Source: Rhodoplanes serenus (GTDB taxonomy: Bacteria > Pseudomonadota > Alphaproteobacteria > Rhizobiales > Xanthobacteraceae). From it: a stretch of DNA of 33,875 bases. Position numbers and translations under genes: made by a program. The DNA lies in contig CAMAWG010000031.1 of the NCBI GenBank assembly GCA_945861855.1, forward strand, positions 1 through 33,875, given 5' to 3'. Below the pieces are notes generated by a model that was not told the origin of the DNA, did no database searches, and saw only the letters and a list, made by a program, of their open reading frames with translations. This document shows, in pieces, positions 1 through 8,686 of this stretch. The stretch's first letter is position 1; each line of letters begins with the position of its first letter.

Positions 1-273
1 CCAAAGCAGGGTCGACACCACGATGCCGAGCAGGATCATCAGCCCACCCATGGTCGGCGTGCCGGTCTTGGTGAGGATGTGCGATTTCGGGCCGTCGGTG
101 CGGATCGGCTGGCCCTTGCCCTGGCGCAGCCGCAGATGATCGATGATCCAGGGGCCGAACATGAACACGAACACCAGCGCGGTGATCATCGAGCCCGCGG
201 TCCGCACCGTCAGATAGCGGAAGATGTTGAAGATCGAGAGCGTGCTGGAAAGATCAGCCAACAGATAAAGCAT
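1..273 (-). CDS. mraY: MraY, phospho-N-acetylmuramoyl-pentapeptide transferase (N-terminal part, cut by window edge)
   Basis: Only the first 91 codons lie in the window; the gene continues past base 1. The translation starts [10 protein letters not shown], has a first membrane segment and then the hallmark stretch [17 protein letters not shown] followed by a second hydrophobic segment, which is the diagnostic N-terminal region of MraY. The family makes lipid I by moving phospho-MurNAc-pentapeptide from UDP onto undecaprenyl phosphate at the inner face of the cytoplasmic membrane. It starts 4 bases after the murF stop, so it is translated from the same dcw transcript. The family call is firm; the C-terminal half with the catalytic Asp residues cannot be seen. 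Confidence 0.93.
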   Translation of the reverse strand, partial: MLYLLADLSSTLSIFNIFRYLTVRTAGSMITALVFVFMFGPWIIDHLRLRQGKGQPIRTDGPKSHILTKTGTPTMGGLMILLGIVVSTLLW

Positions 274-277
274 CGGA

Positions 278-1714
278 TCAACCTTGAGCGGACACCGCTG
301 CGCGGGCGCCTTGCGACGTGAACTGGCGCGTCAGCGCCTTGACGATGGGCCCCATCCTGGAGCCGAGCGAGCCTTTGACCATCACCGCGTCGCCCGCGCG
401 CAACGCACCGAGCACCTCGGCTTCGAGCGCCGCCGACGTCACGACATAGCCGCCCCGGCGTTCGGAGGGAAGGGCCTCCCAGAAGTCCTGATAGAGCGGG
501 CCCGCGCAGAACACGAGATCGACCGAATTCTCCACCACCGGCTGGGCGAGCCCTTGGTGCAGCTCCGCGCCGCGGGTCCCAAGCTCCAGCATCTCGCCCA
601 GCACGGCGATGCGTCGGCCGCGCGGCCCGACCGGAGCCTGGCCGAGCAGCGCCAGCGCCGCCCGCATCGAAGCGGGATTGGCGTTGTAGCTCTCGTCGAT
701 CAGGAGCGCCGGGCCGCCGGGCAGATCGAGCGTCAGCCGTTCGCCGCGGCCGCTCGGGGGGCTGAGATTGGTCAGCGCCAGCGCCGCCAGCGCGAGATCG
801 GCGCCGGCAAGCGAGGCCGCCGCCAGCACGGCCAGCGAATTGAGCACGACATGGCGGCCGGGCGCGCCGAGCTTGTAAGTGATATCGGCGCCGAGGATGC
901 GCGCCTGCGCCGTCGATGAATCCGGCTGCAGCGCGAACTTCAAGAGCCGCGCATCGGCTTTGGCATTCTCGCCGAAGGTCACGATCCGTCCGACGCCCGC
1001 AGCCTTGGCCTGCTTCTGCAGGCGTGCGAAATGCGGATTGTCGCGGTTGATCACCGCCGCCCCGCCCGGCTCGATGCCAGAAAAGATTTCCGCCTTGGCG
1101 TCGGCGATGGCTTCGACCGACGGGAAGAATTCGAGGTGCACCGGCTCGATGGTGGTGATGATCGCCACATGCGGCCGCACCAGCCGGGTCAGCGGCGCGA
1201 TCTCGCCCGCGTGATTCATGCCGATTTCAAGCACGGCATAGCGCGCGCTCTGCGGGCATCGCGCCAGCGACAGCGGCACGCCCCAATGGTTGTTGTAGGA
1301 GGCGGCGGAAGCGTGCGTCTCGCCGTCGGCTGACATCGCGAAGCGGAGCGCCTCCTTGGTGCCGGTCTTGCCGACCGAGCCGGTGACGCCGATGAATTTG
1401 GCATGGCTGCGGACGCGCGCCGCGCGGGCGAGCGCGGTCAGCGCCTCCAACACGTCGGGCACAACGAGCAGCGGCGCGTCCTTCGGAAACATCCCGATCT
1501 TGTCGGCGGCGACGACGGCAAGCCCGCCGCCGGCTTTCAGCGCCACCGCAACGAAGTCATGGCCGTCGCGCGCATCCTTGAGCGCGAAGAACGCCTCGCC
1601 CGGCGCGATGGTGCGAGTGTCGATCGAAAGCCCCGGCACGCTCTGCGGCAGCGCGCCCTGCCGCGCCGCGCCCATGGCCTTTGCCATCGCCTCGACTGTC
1701 CAGAGCGGATTCAT
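278..1714 (-). CDS. murF: MurF, UDP-MurNAc-tripeptide:D-Ala-D-Ala ligase
   Basis: The 478-residue protein has the Mur ligase layout: an N-terminal UDP-substrate domain ([16 protein letters not shown], about 30-45), the ATP loop TGSVGKTGT (111-119), a central domain with [14 protein letters not shown] and [10 protein letters not shown], and a C-terminal domain with [11 protein letters not shown]. The YNNHWGVPL and DESYNANP motifs separate MurF from MurC/D/E. It adds D-Ala-D-Ala to complete the cytoplasmic UDP-MurNAc-pentapeptide. The ATG at 1712-1714 ([10 protein letters not shown]) is chosen because the open frame upstream reads through the palindromic repeat at 1730-1867 and has no Mur homology. 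The stop lies 4 bases before mraY. Confidence 0.95.
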   Translation of the reverse strand: MNPLWTVEAMAKAMGAARQGALPQSVPGLSIDTRTIAPGEAFFALKDARDGHDFVAVALKAGGGLAVVAADKIGMFPKDAPLLVVPDVLEALTALARAARVRSHAKFIGVTGSVGKTGTKEALRFAMSADGETHASAASYNNHWGVPLSLARCPQSARYAVLEIGMNHAGEIAPLTRLVRPHVAIITTIEPVHLEFFPSVEAIADAKAEIFSGIEPGGAAVINRDNPHFARLQKQAKAAGVGRIVTFGENAKADARLLKFALQPDSSTAQARILGADITYKLGAPGRHVVLNSLAVLAAASLAGADLALAALALTNLSPPSGRGERLTLDLPGGPALLIDESYNANPASMRAALALLGQAPVGPRGRRIAVLGEMLELGTRGAELHQGLAQPVVENSVDLVFCAGPLYQDFWEALPSERRGGYVVTSAALEAEVLGALRAGDAVMVKGSLGSRMGPIVKALTRQFTSQGARAAVSAQG

Positions 1715-1729
1715 GCAGCTTCTCCGCCT

Positions 1730-1867
1730 CGTGCCCCGGGCGCAGCGCAGCACGAAGTGATGCGCTGCAGACCCGGGACCCCGGTTTCTTCGACAAACCA
1801 AACGGGGTCCCGCATCTGCGGTGCACCGCTCCGCTGCGCTTCGCGCTGCACCGCGTGCGGGACACGG
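1730..1867. repeat. Imperfect palindromic intergenic repeat (alphaproteobacterial REP-like element)
   Basis: This fills the gap between murE and murF. The outer arms, starting cgtgccccgg at the left and ending gcgggacacgg at the right, are imperfect inverted copies. Inside, gggacccc (1775-1782) pairs with ggggtccc (1804-1811) across a short AT-richer loop. The arms are rich in GCTGC/GCAGC words. Elements of this look are scattered between genes in Bradyrhizobium-like genomes (from memory). It would fold into a long hairpin in the murE-murF transcript and could stabilise or attenuate it; that role is inference. Confidence 0.7.
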
Positions 1868-1883
1868 GCTGAAGCGCCATCCC

Positions 1884-3344
1884 TCATACGACCTTCTCCG
1901 CAAGCGCTGCCTCGACTTCCTGATGATCGCTGAAGTCCAAAGTCTGCCCTCCGACGATCTGGCCCGTTTCGTGGCCCTTACCGGCGACCAGCAGCACGTC
2001 GCCCCTCTGAAGCGCGGCGATGGCGCTGCGGATCGCCTCGCGGCGGTCGCCGACCTCGCGCACGTTCGGCGCCCGGTCGGCGCCATCAAGAATGGCCGCG
2101 CGGATCGACGCCGGATTTTCGCCACGCGGATTGTCGTCGGTGACGATGACGCGGTCGGCGTTCTTGGCTGCAATCGCACCCATCAACGCGCGCTTGCCCT
2201 TGTCGCGATCGCCGCCTGCGCCGAACACGACGACGAGTTGGCGCTTGACGTAAGGCCGCAGCGCCTCGATGGCCTTCTCCAATGCGTCCGGCTTGTGCGC
2301 GTAGTCGACGAACACCGGAGCGCCATCTCTTTCGCCGACCAGATCGAGCCGCCCCTTGGCGCCTTGAAGCGAAGCGAGTGCCGCAAAAACGCGATCCGCC
2401 GGACCGCCGGTCGCAATGGCAAGACCGGCCGCGACCAGCGCGTTCTCGATTTGGAAGCCCCCGACCAATGGAAGCCGGAATTGATGGCGCTTGCCGGCGT
2501 GCTCGACGCTGACGGCCTGCGTGAATCCGTCGATCGCGGCGTCGACCAGGCGGATGCCGTCGCCGTTGCGGCCAACCGTTATGATCTTCAACCCGCGCTT
2601 ATTCGCAGCGGCGACGACCGCCGCGCTGTGCTCGTGATCGACGTCGATCACCGCGCCGCCGCCGTCGCCCACCAGCGCCTCGAACAGCCGGAGCTTGGCG
2701 GCCAGATAGGCTTCGACGCTCGGATGATAGTCGAGGTGGTCGCGGCTGAGATTGGTGAAGCCGCCGGCCGCGACCCGCACGCCATCGAGGCGGTGCTGGT
2801 CGAGCCCATGCGAGGACGCTTCGATGGCGAGATGGGTGATGCCCTCACCGGCCAGTTCCGACAGGGTGCGGTGCAGATCGACCGGATCGGGCGTGGTGAG
2901 CGAGCCATAGACCTCGCGCTTTGGCGTCACGACCCCGATGGTGCCGACGCTGGCGGCCTCGTGTCCCAGCGCCGACCAGATCTGGCGGGTGAAGGCCGCC
3001 ACGGAGGTCTTGCCGCTCGTTCCGGTCACCGCCGCGATCACCTTCGGCTGGCGCGGAAAGATTCGCGCCGCCGCGAGCGCAAGCGCCCGCCGGGCGTTCC
3101 CGACTTTCACGAACACCGCGCCCGGCGGCAGCGCGGGTGGAGCGCCCTCGCCGACGATGGCGGCGGCTCCCGCCGTCGATGCCTGGGCGGCGAAGGCAAG
3201 CCCGTCGGCCTTGGTCCCCGGAATTGCGACGAACAGATCGCCGCGCCGGACCTTGCGGCTGTCCGCGGTGACGCCGGTGGCTTCGATGGCGCCGGTGCGC
3301 GCATCGAGCGGGGCCAATCCGGTGAGGAGATCGGAGAGCTTCAT
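1884..3344 (-). CDS. murE: MurE, UDP-MurNAc-dipeptide:meso-diaminopimelate ligase
   Basis: The 486-residue protein matches the usual MurE length. It has the substrate domain (GVTADSRKVRRGDLFVA, about 24-40), the ATP loop TGTSGKTS (107-114), SSHGLDQHRLDG (177-188), FTNLSRDHLDYH (196-207) and the probable carbamylated lysine K217. The DNPR motif at 404-407 specifies meso-diaminopimelate as the added residue rather than lysine, as expected in a Gram-negative. The ATG at 3342-3344 (MKLSDLLTGL) is used; the open frame extends 15 codons further up but into non-conserved sequence. It is separated from ftsI by a hairpin and from murF by a palindromic repeat. Confidence 0.95.
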   Translation of the reverse strand: MKLSDLLTGLAPLDARTGAIEATGVTADSRKVRRGDLFVAIPGTKADGLAFAAQASTAGAAAIVGEGAPPALPPGAVFVKVGNARRALALAAARIFPRQPKVIAAVTGTSGKTSVAAFTRQIWSALGHEAASVGTIGVVTPKREVYGSLTTPDPVDLHRTLSELAGEGITHLAIEASSHGLDQHRLDGVRVAAGGFTNLSRDHLDYHPSVEAYLAAKLRLFEALVGDGGGAVIDVDHEHSAAVVAAANKRGLKIITVGRNGDGIRLVDAAIDGFTQAVSVEHAGKRHQFRLPLVGGFQIENALVAAGLAIATGGPADRVFAALASLQGAKGRLDLVGERDGAPVFVDYAHKPDALEKAIEALRPYVKRQLVVVFGAGGDRDKGKRALMGAIAAKNADRVIVTDDNPRGENPASIRAAILDGADRAPNVREVGDRREAIRSAIAALQRGDVLLVAGKGHETGQIVGGQTLDFSDHQEVEAALAEKVV

Positions 3345-3409
3345 AGGCCTCTGCGACGGCTGCCAAGTCCCGCCGGTCACGAATCCCAAAGCGACTCAGG
3401 GAATACTGG

Positions 3410-3431
3410 ATGCCCCGCTTTCGCGGGGCAT
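3410..3431. repeat. Short perfect hairpin between ftsI and murE
   Basis: atgccccgc (3410-3418) pairs perfectly with gcggggcat (3423-3431) around the loop tttc. The flanks tgg and gaca fit a common short palindromic repeat type in Rhizobiales. It lies in the 98-base ftsI-murE gap. There is no T-run, so it is more likely an mRNA-processing or repeat element than a full terminator, since murE downstream still needs expression. Confidence 0.6.
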
Positions 3432-3442
3432 GACAAGTCAGT

Positions 3443-5197
3443 TCACTGCCGGACCTTGGCCAAAATAAGCTGGTCGGCCGGGGGCAGGTCGAATCGCGGC
3501 TCGACGCCGAGCATTGGGGCGATCCGGGCGATCACCTTGCCGGCGGTCGGCGCCGCATTCCAGCCGGCGGTGGCGTAGCCGTGCGTCTCCGGCAGGCCCT
3601 GCGGCTCGTCGAGCATGATCATCAATTGATAGCGCGGCTTGTCCGCGGGCATGATGGCCGTGAAGGTGTTGAGCAGCTTGGTCTTGGAGTAACGGCCGCC
3701 GACCACCTTCTCGGACGTGCCGGTCTTGCCGCCCACATAATAGCCCGCGACGTTGGCCTTGCTGGCGGTGCCCTTCTCGGCGTTGAGGCGCATCAGATAG
3801 CGCATCTTCTCGCTCGTGTCGGGCTTCACCACCACCTTCGCCAGCGCCATCGCCTCGGCCTTGGTGCGCTTCATGAAGGTCGGCGGGATCAGATAGCCGC
3901 CGTTGACCAGCGCGTTGATGGCGGCAACCGCCTGCAGCGGCGCGACCGACAAGCCATGGCCGAACGCGATGGTCACGGTGTTGAGCTCGCCCCAGCGCTT
4001 GGGCACGATCGGCTCGGCGCTCTCCGGCAGCTCGGTGCGCAACCGGTCGAGCTGGCCCATCTTCCGCAGGAACCATTTGTGATGCTCGACGCCCACCCCC
4101 AGCGCCATGCGCGCAGTGCCGACGTTCGACGAATAGGTGAAAACCTCCGGCAGGCTGAGCATGCGATTCTGCGCGTGGTAATCGTGGATGGTGAATCGCC
4201 CGTAGCGCAACGCGCCGCGCGCATCCATGATCGAATTGAGCGTGTACTTGCCGGAATCGAGCGCCATCGCGACGGTGAGCGCCTTGAAGGTCGAGCCCAG
4301 CTCGAACACGCCCGTGGTCAGCCGGTTGATGCGGAGCGGATCGTTGGCCTGCTTCGGGCTGTTGGGGTCGTAGTCCGGCAGCGAGACCATCGAGATGATC
4401 TCCCCGGTCTCGACATCGACGACGAGACCCGCCGCGGCCTTCACCTTGAATTTCTCCGCGGCGAAGATCAGCTCGTCGCGCATCGCGTGCTGCACGCGCA
4501 GATCGACCGCAAGCTCGACCGGCTTCTGCAGCCGATCGGTGGCGAGGCCCGCCATGTGAAGCGCCTGCAGGCCCCGGCCGTCGAGCCATTTCTCGATGCC
4601 GGCGATGCCCTGGTTGTCGATGTTGACGTGGCCGATCAGGTGCGAAACCTCGGCGCTGTTGGGATAGACGCGCTTGTTCTCGGCGAGGAAGCCTACGCCC
4701 GGCAGGCCGAGCTTGTAGATTTCCCGCCGCTGCGTCGGCGTGATCTCGCGCTTGAGCCAGGCAAATCCCTTGCGCGAACCGATGCGGTCGCGAACCTCGG
4801 TCGAGTCGAGGTCCGGCAGCACCGCGGTCAAGAGCTCCACCGCTTCGTCCACGTCGATGATCTTGCGCGGCTCTGCGAACAGCGACGGCGAGCGCACGTC
4901 GGTGGCGAGGATCGCGCCGTTGCGGTCGAGGATGTCGGGACGCGCGGTCGCGATCGCATCCTTGGACGCGCCGCGCCGCACGAAATGGCTTTCCGGCACC
5001 ACCGCGAACATGACGAGCCGCACGGCGATCACCGAATAGACCGCGGCGAAAGCCAGCATCGCCAGCCCGACGCGGGCGCGGGCTTTGGCGGTGCGGTCGA
5101 CGTTGCGGCCATAGAGCAGCGTGCCGAGCCACCGGCCCCGCGGCTTCACGGGCGCCAAAGCCGGTACATGCGGCACAGCTGCGAGCTGGGCGTCCAT
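3443..5197 (-). CDS. ftsI: FtsI (PBP3), septal peptidoglycan transpeptidase
   Basis: This is a class B penicillin-binding protein of 584 residues. A basic cytoplasmic tail is followed by one membrane helix (about 43-67), a dimerisation domain starting after ATARPDILDRNGAILA, and the transpeptidase domain with all three active-site motifs: S-T-F-K (Ser302, Lys305), S-S-N (356-358) and K-T-G-T (491-494). It cross-links septal peptidoglycan in the periplasm and works with FtsW. Two starts are possible: a GTG at 5206, overlapping the ftsL stop, or the ATG at 5197. The ATG is preferred because a perfect GAGGTGA ribosome site sits 5 bases upstream. Position directly after ftsL is typical of dcw. 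Confidence 0.95.
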   Translation of the reverse strand: MDAQLAAVPHVPALAPVKPRGRWLGTLLYGRNVDRTAKARARVGLAMLAFAAVYSVIAVRLVMFAVVPESHFVRRGASKDAIATARPDILDRNGAILATDVRSPSLFAEPRKIIDVDEAVELLTAVLPDLDSTEVRDRIGSRKGFAWLKREITPTQRREIYKLGLPGVGFLAENKRVYPNSAEVSHLIGHVNIDNQGIAGIEKWLDGRGLQALHMAGLATDRLQKPVELAVDLRVQHAMRDELIFAAEKFKVKAAAGLVVDVETGEIISMVSLPDYDPNSPKQANDPLRINRLTTGVFELGSTFKALTVAMALDSGKYTLNSIMDARGALRYGRFTIHDYHAQNRMLSLPEVFTYSSNVGTARMALGVGVEHHKWFLRKMGQLDRLRTELPESAEPIVPKRWGELNTVTIAFGHGLSVAPLQAVAAINALVNGGYLIPPTFMKRTKAEAMALAKVVVKPDTSEKMRYLMRLNAEKGTASKANVAGYYVGGKTGTSEKVVGGRYSKTKLLNTFTAIMPADKPRYQLMIMLDEPQGLPETHGYATAGWNAAPTAGKVIARIAPMLGVEPRFDLPPADQLILAKVRQ

Positions 5198-5202
5198 CGC
5201 GG

Positions 5203-5209
5203 TCACCTC
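5203..5209 (-). promoter_or_regulatory. Ribosome binding site that decides the ftsI start
   Basis: Read on the minus strand this is GAGGTGA, fully complementary to the 3' end of 16S rRNA. It is 5 bases from the ATG at 5195-5197 and overlaps the ftsL stop codon. The competing GTG start (5204-5206) lies inside the site itself and would have no ribosome site at a good distance. Confidence 0.6.
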
Positions 5210-5577
5210 AGCCCCATCAGGGCCGGCACGCTGCCGGTCACCGGGTTCAAGTCTTCGATCGTCTGCGCCATCGCGTCGGGAGGCGGCTGCTGCACGATCG
5301 ACGGCGGCCGCTCCGGCAGACGGTCGAGCGCGTCATACTGCGTCGCGTCGGCCGGCCGCAGATGCAGGTGGCGGCGCGCCAGGCCCTGGATGCGGGCCGG
5401 GTTTTCCAGCGTCGTCCATTCGGCGCGCAAGGCGGCGATGGCATCGCGCTCGCGCTGCACGTCGCCGCGCATCTTGGCGACGCGTTCCGCGCGCAGCGTC
5501 GACTCGAATTTGATCTCGTAGACATAGGCCGCGGCGAGCACTAGCAGCGCCAGGACCAAGAAATTGAGAAGGCGCAT
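5203..5577 (-). CDS. ftsL: FtsL-like cell division protein
   Basis: A small bitopic protein of 124 residues. A very short cytoplasmic start (MRLLNF) is followed by one membrane helix (about 4-21) and then a charged, heptad-like helical stretch (about 25-60, ERVAKMRGDVQRERDAIAAL), which is the FtsL/DivIC layout. FtsL sequences are poorly conserved, so the call rests mainly on this topology and on the place between rsmH and ftsI. The motif ENPARIQGLARRHL after the coiled coil is the usual FtsL tail in alphaproteobacteria. The protein would help assemble FtsQLB and activate FtsWI. It starts 4 bases after rsmH. Confidence 0.85.
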   Translation of the reverse strand: MRLLNFLVLALLVLAAAYVYEIKFESTLRAERVAKMRGDVQRERDAIAALRAEWTTLENPARIQGLARRHLHLRPADATQYDALDRLPERPPSIVQQPPPDAMAQTIEDLNPVTGSVPALMGLR

Positions 5578-5581
5578 GGCT

Positions 5582-6613
5582 TCAGCCTCCTCTCACGATG
5601 TCGTCGAGCGCGGGCAAACGCGGCAGCAGCGACGTCACGCCGGCCTCGCGCGGCGGCGCCTCGCTACGCTCGCCGGCCCGAAGCTTGGCCGAGCGGGCGC
5701 GCGGGTTTTCCGCGATCTCGGCTTCGTCCGGCGCGACCGGGCGCTTGGTCAGGAGGCGGAAGGTCGGCGCCGGGACCTCGATGTCGGGAAGATGACGCGA
5801 GACATTCATCGTGCGGCTTCGCTCGGCGAGGAATGTCTTGACGATGCGGTCTTCGAGCGAATGGAAGGTCACGACCACCAGACGGCCCGAGGGCTTCAGG
5901 ACGCGCTCGGCGGCGACGAGTGCCGCCGCAAGCTCCGCCAGTTCCTCGTTGACGAAGATGCGCAGCGCCTGGAACGTCCGGGTGGCCGGATGAATCTGCC
6001 CGGGCTTGGTGCGGACCACGCGCCCGACGATGTCCGCCAGCGCCCGGGTGGTGCGGATCGGCTCCCTGCCGCGGGCAGCGACGATGGCGCGGGCGACGGC
6101 GCGCGAATGCCGCTCCTCGCCAAGCTGGAAAATGATGTCGGCCAGATCGCGCTCGGAGACTTGCGCCACCACATCGGCCGCGCTCGGCCCGTCCGTACCC
6201 ATGCGCATGTCGAGTGGACCGTCAAACCGGAACGAGAAGCCGCGCCCGGCCTCGTCGAGTTGCATCGAGGACACGCCGAGGTCGAGCACGACGCCGTCCA
6301 CCAGTTCGTGCCCGAATTTTTCCGCGACACGATCGAGCGCGGAAAACCGCTCCTCCACCAGCGTCAGTCGTCCATTGGCCGACCGCACCAGCCCCGCGCC
6401 GTTCGCCACCGCGCTCTGGTCGCGGTCGATGCCGATGACCTGCGCATTCGCGGCCGAAAGAATCGCGCTGGTGTAGCCGCCCGCGCCGAAGGTGCCGTCG
6501 ATGTAGATGCTGCCGTCGCGGACGTTCAGCAACTCGATCGCCGGGCACACGAGCACGGGAACGTGACGGGCCGGTCCACCAGCGACAGCAGGGCCATCGC
6601 TGCCCGCCATCAT
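5582..6613 (-). CDS. rsmH: RsmH (MraW), 16S rRNA C1402 N4-methyltransferase
   Basis: The protein begins with [14 protein letters not shown] and the SAM-binding loop GTFGAGGYT (40-48), followed by [10 protein letters not shown], the [13 protein letters not shown] stretch and [12 protein letters not shown], all characteristic of RsmH. It methylates N4 of C1402 in the 16S decoding centre. The start is uncertain: the frame is open to 6751 with in-frame ATGs at 6751, 6730, 6682, 6613 and 6610. The pair at 6613/6610 is used because homologous sequence begins just after it, giving about 343 residues. It is the first dcw gene here; mraZ, often upstream, is absent. Confidence 0.92.
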   Translation of the reverse strand: MMAGSDGPAVAGGPARHVPVLVCPAIELLNVRDGSIYIDGTFGAGGYTSAILSAANAQVIGIDRDQSAVANGAGLVRSANGRLTLVEERFSALDRVAEKFGHELVDGVVLDLGVSSMQLDEAGRGFSFRFDGPLDMRMGTDGPSAADVVAQVSERDLADIIFQLGEERHSRAVARAIVAARGREPIRTTRALADIVGRVVRTKPGQIHPATRTFQALRIFVNEELAELAAALVAAERVLKPSGRLVVVTFHSLEDRIVKTFLAERSRTMNVSRHLPDIEVPAPTFRLLTKRPVAPDEAEIAENPRARSAKLRAGERSEAPPREAGVTSLLPRLPALDDIVRGG

Positions 6614-7076
6614 TCCCGTGCCCCAGCCAAGGCAGCCTTCGGGCCGATGCGCAAACGAACCGGAAAGCGCTGCATAGGCCATTTCTCTCAATCGGTTACG
6701 CCCGCCGTCTGGGATTGTTTGGCTCAACATCGGGTGTATGGGCGAGAGCACCGGTCAGGCGTCGAACGGCCCCCGCCGGGAACCGAACAACCAACAGGGA
6801 TTAAACGCGGTTTAAGCTTAAGGAATCGTTTGCAAAGCCACGCACCGGGCCATCAAACCCCGGGGCGCGGAACCGCAACGCCGGTTCCCGGCTTTTCCCA
6901 TGACACGCAATTTTGCGCGCCGCGACGTTCGGTTCCGGCTCTGCGCATCGCGCAACGAATCGATTCGGCGCGACTTTCAGCAAGTTCCGGCGCGATTTCT
7001 CCGGAACATCGCGCGAAACCGCACGTTGTCTCCCAGAGGGGATTTCGTTTCCTGAACAGGCTCAAGGAGGATTTGC
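6614..7076. other. Divergent intergenic region between rsmH and the PRC-barrel gene
   Basis: There is no convincing gene here. The rsmH frame stays open to 6751, so part may be coding if an upstream start is used. The rest must hold the promoter of the dcw genes on the minus strand, which I could not place with confidence, and the EcfG-type promoter of the plus-strand gene at 7003-7027. A repeated TGGGA box array, the usual MraZ operator, was looked for and not seen. Confidence 0.6.
7003..7027 (+). promoter_or_regulatory. EcfG (general stress response) type promoter
   Basis: GGAAC at 7003-7007 and CGTT at 7024-7027 are separated by exactly 16 bases. This matches the known alphaproteobacterial EcfG consensus GGAAC-N16/17-CGTT at every defined base. 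It lies about 50 bases ahead of the start codon of the PRC-barrel gene, leaving room for a short leader and its ribosome site. It predicts induction in stationary phase and by stress through the PhyR-NepR-EcfG switch. Confidence 0.75.
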
Positions 7077-7640
7077 ATGTTGAAGAAACTCATGATCACA
7101 ACGGCCATCACCGGCATGATGATCGGTGCAGCCACCGCCGAAGGCATCCCGCAGAATCCGCCGGCCGCGTCGCCGGCGCCAGCAGCCACGTCACCGGCCC
7201 CGGCCGCGAAGTCGACCGAGATGACCAACCCAGTGGCCGCGCCGAGTTCGGCGAAGTTCGTCAACTCGCAGCGGCAGGATCAATACCTGGCGTCCAAGTT
7301 CAAAGGCACCGACGTTGTCGGCTCCGATGAGGCGAAGATCGGCGACGTGAGCGACATCCTGTTCGACAAGAATGGCAAGATCGAAGCCTATGTCGTGGGC
7401 GTCGGCGGCTTCCTCGGCATCGGCGCCAAGGACGTAGCCTTGGCTCCGAGCGCGTTCCAGGTCGTCCCCGGCGACAAGTCGAAGAACGAGTCGGACAAGC
7501 TGAAGCTCACAATGACCAAGGACGAGCTGAAGCAGGCGGCGAACTTCGAGCCGTACAGGGCTCCGAGCGCGACCACCGGCAGCGGCACGCTGGGCTCGCG
7601 CCCGATGCCGGCCAGCCCGGCGGCTCCGCCCGCGCGGTAA
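7077..7640 (+). CDS. Secreted PRC-barrel domain protein, probably stress-induced
   Basis: A 187-residue protein with a signal peptide (about 1-21, ending in ATAEG), a Pro/Ala-rich linker (about 25-45) and a single PRC-barrel domain (about 76-130: GSDEAKIGDVSDILFD, then IEAYVVGVGGFLGIGAKDVAL). The C-terminus is again Pro/Ala-rich. PRC-barrels are small beta folds found in photosynthetic reaction centre H subunits, RimM and many small stress proteins of Rhizobiales; the exact role of the secreted ones is not known. The ATG at 7077 has an excellent AAGGAGG ribosome site at 7064-7070. An EcfG promoter precedes it and a hairpin follows, so it is a single-gene unit. Confidence 0.85.
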   Translation: MLKKLMITTAITGMMIGAATAEGIPQNPPAASPAPAATSPAPAAKSTEMTNPVAAPSSAKFVNSQRQDQYLASKFKGTDVVGSDEAKIGDVSDILFDKNGKIEAYVVGVGGFLGIGAKDVALAPSAFQVVPGDKSKNESDKLKLTMTKDELKQAANFEPYRAPSATTGSGTLGSRPMPASPAAPPAR

Positions 7641-7676
7641 CGCCAAGTTCGTAGCGTAGCGTACAGTCTGTTGCGC

Positions 7677-7702
7677 GGCCCCGGGATTTCGAACCCGGGG
7701 CC
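7677..7702 (+). terminator. Hairpin terminator of the PRC-barrel gene
   Basis: ggccccggg (7677-7685) pairs perfectly with cccggggcc (7694-7702) across an 8-base loop, 37 bases after the stop codon. The following sequence is only moderately T-rich (atgtttgttcc), so it may be a weak intrinsic terminator. Confidence 0.55.
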
Positions 7703-7782
7703 GACGCATGTTTGTTCCCACGCGACAACCCGCTACCGTCGGCCCGCCGATTTGCTAAGATCGGGCGCAATCTGATCCTTTA

Positions 7783-8625
7783 ATGGTCTTGGCCTACCCT
7801 CCCCGCATGTCGCAATTCATCCAAGATTCCAACGTCGTCGAGCGCGTCGAGCCCTCGCCCAATTTCGACGAGCGCCCCGGCCTGGGCCGGCCGGACATGA
7901 TCGTGCTGCATTACACCGGCATGCAGTTCTCGCACGAGGCGATCCACCGCCTTTGCGACGTCAAGGCCCGCGTCTCCTCGCATTACGTCGTGCTCGAATC
8001 CGGCTCCATCGTTCAGCTCGTGCAAGAGGGCAAGCGCGCCTGGCACGCCGGGGTTTCGGTCTGGACCGGCGACCCCGATGTCAACTCGCGGTCGATCGGC
8101 ATCGAGATATGCAATCCCGGCCACGATTTCGGCTATCCGGATTTCCCGTCGCGGCAGATCGCCGCAACGATCACGCTGTGCCGTTCGATCCTGACGCGCA
8201 ACATCATCCGCCCGGAAAACATCGTGGCGCATTCCGACGTGGCGCCGAGCCGCAAGAACGATCCGGGCGAGAAATTCCCCTGGAAGCGCCTTGCCCAGTC
8301 CGGCATCGGTCTCTGGGTCGATGTGGGCCCTGTCGCCGAGTCCGAGCCGCTGCGCCCCAACGACACCGGAACGAAGGTCACCGAGCTGCAAAGGCTGCTG
8401 ACCGAGTATGGCTACGGGATCGACGCGACGGGCCGCTACGACGTGACCACCAAGGAGGTCGTCACCGCTTTCCAGCGCCATTTCCGGCCGTCCCAGGTTG
8501 ACGGCATCGCCGACGCCACGACGCTGCAGACGTTGCGAAAGCTGCTGATCGCCCGCGAGTCTCAGCCGCAAAGGCCGGGGGTTGCGATGCCGGCCGCGCC
8601 CAAGGATCCGTCGCCCGCCCCGTGA
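7783..8625 (+). CDS. AmiD-like N-acetylmuramoyl-L-alanine amidase (Amidase_2) with peptidoglycan-binding domain
   Basis: A 280-residue zinc amidase that cuts the bond between MurNAc and L-Ala in peptidoglycan or its fragments. The Amidase_2 domain carries the probable zinc ligands His43 (VLHYTG), His150 (VAHSDVAP) and Asp160 (RKNDPG), plus RAWHAG and SIGIEICNPG. A C-terminal peptidoglycan-binding domain (about 195-253) has the pattern G-x-V-x-x-L-Q-x-x-L and A-F-Q-R. That two-domain form is AmiD-like rather than the short AmpD. No signal peptide or lipobox is visible, so its location is open. The start is uncertain; ATG at 7783 or 7807 are both possible and neither has a strong ribosome site. 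It lies just upstream of the RNase P RNA gene. Confidence 0.88.
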   Translation: MVLAYPPRMSQFIQDSNVVERVEPSPNFDERPGLGRPDMIVLHYTGMQFSHEAIHRLCDVKARVSSHYVVLESGSIVQLVQEGKRAWHAGVSVWTGDPDVNSRSIGIEICNPGHDFGYPDFPSRQIAATITLCRSILTRNIIRPENIVAHSDVAPSRKNDPGEKFPWKRLAQSGIGLWVDVGPVAESEPLRPNDTGTKVTELQRLLTEYGYGIDATGRYDVTTKEVVTAFQRHFRPSQVDGIADATTLQTLRKLLIARESQPQRPGVAMPAAPKDPSPAP

Positions 8626-8650
8626 CGGCCAAAAGGGCGTCCCGCCCGTC

Positions 8651-8679
8651 TTGACGTAACGCCGCCGCGGCCCCATCCC
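8651..8679 (+). promoter_or_regulatory. Possible promoter of the RNase P RNA gene
   Basis: cTTGACG at 8650-8656 is a good alphaproteobacterial -35 element, and a start about 36 bases further on would coincide with the expected 5' end of the RNA. The matching -10 (CATCCC, 8674-8679) is poor, so this rests mainly on the -35 and its position. Confidence 0.35.
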
Positions 8680-8686
8680 TAACCCG

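Noticed and set aside
1821-3578. Long plus-strand open frame opposite murE
   Set aside because: High GC makes antisense frames stay open; it is Arg/Ala/Gly-rich without domains, whereas the minus strand encodes a full MurE.
3581-5521. 646-codon plus-strand frame opposite ftsI and ftsL
   Set aside because: Antisense shadow: low-complexity Arg/His/Ala composition, no motif, and the minus strand has all penicillin-binding motifs.
7675-7705. ggatttcgaaccc looks like a tRNA T-arm (reverse GGTTCGAATCC)
   Set aside because: No acceptor, D or anticodon arms fit around it on either strand, and the 9-bp perfect stem is better explained as a terminator hairpin.
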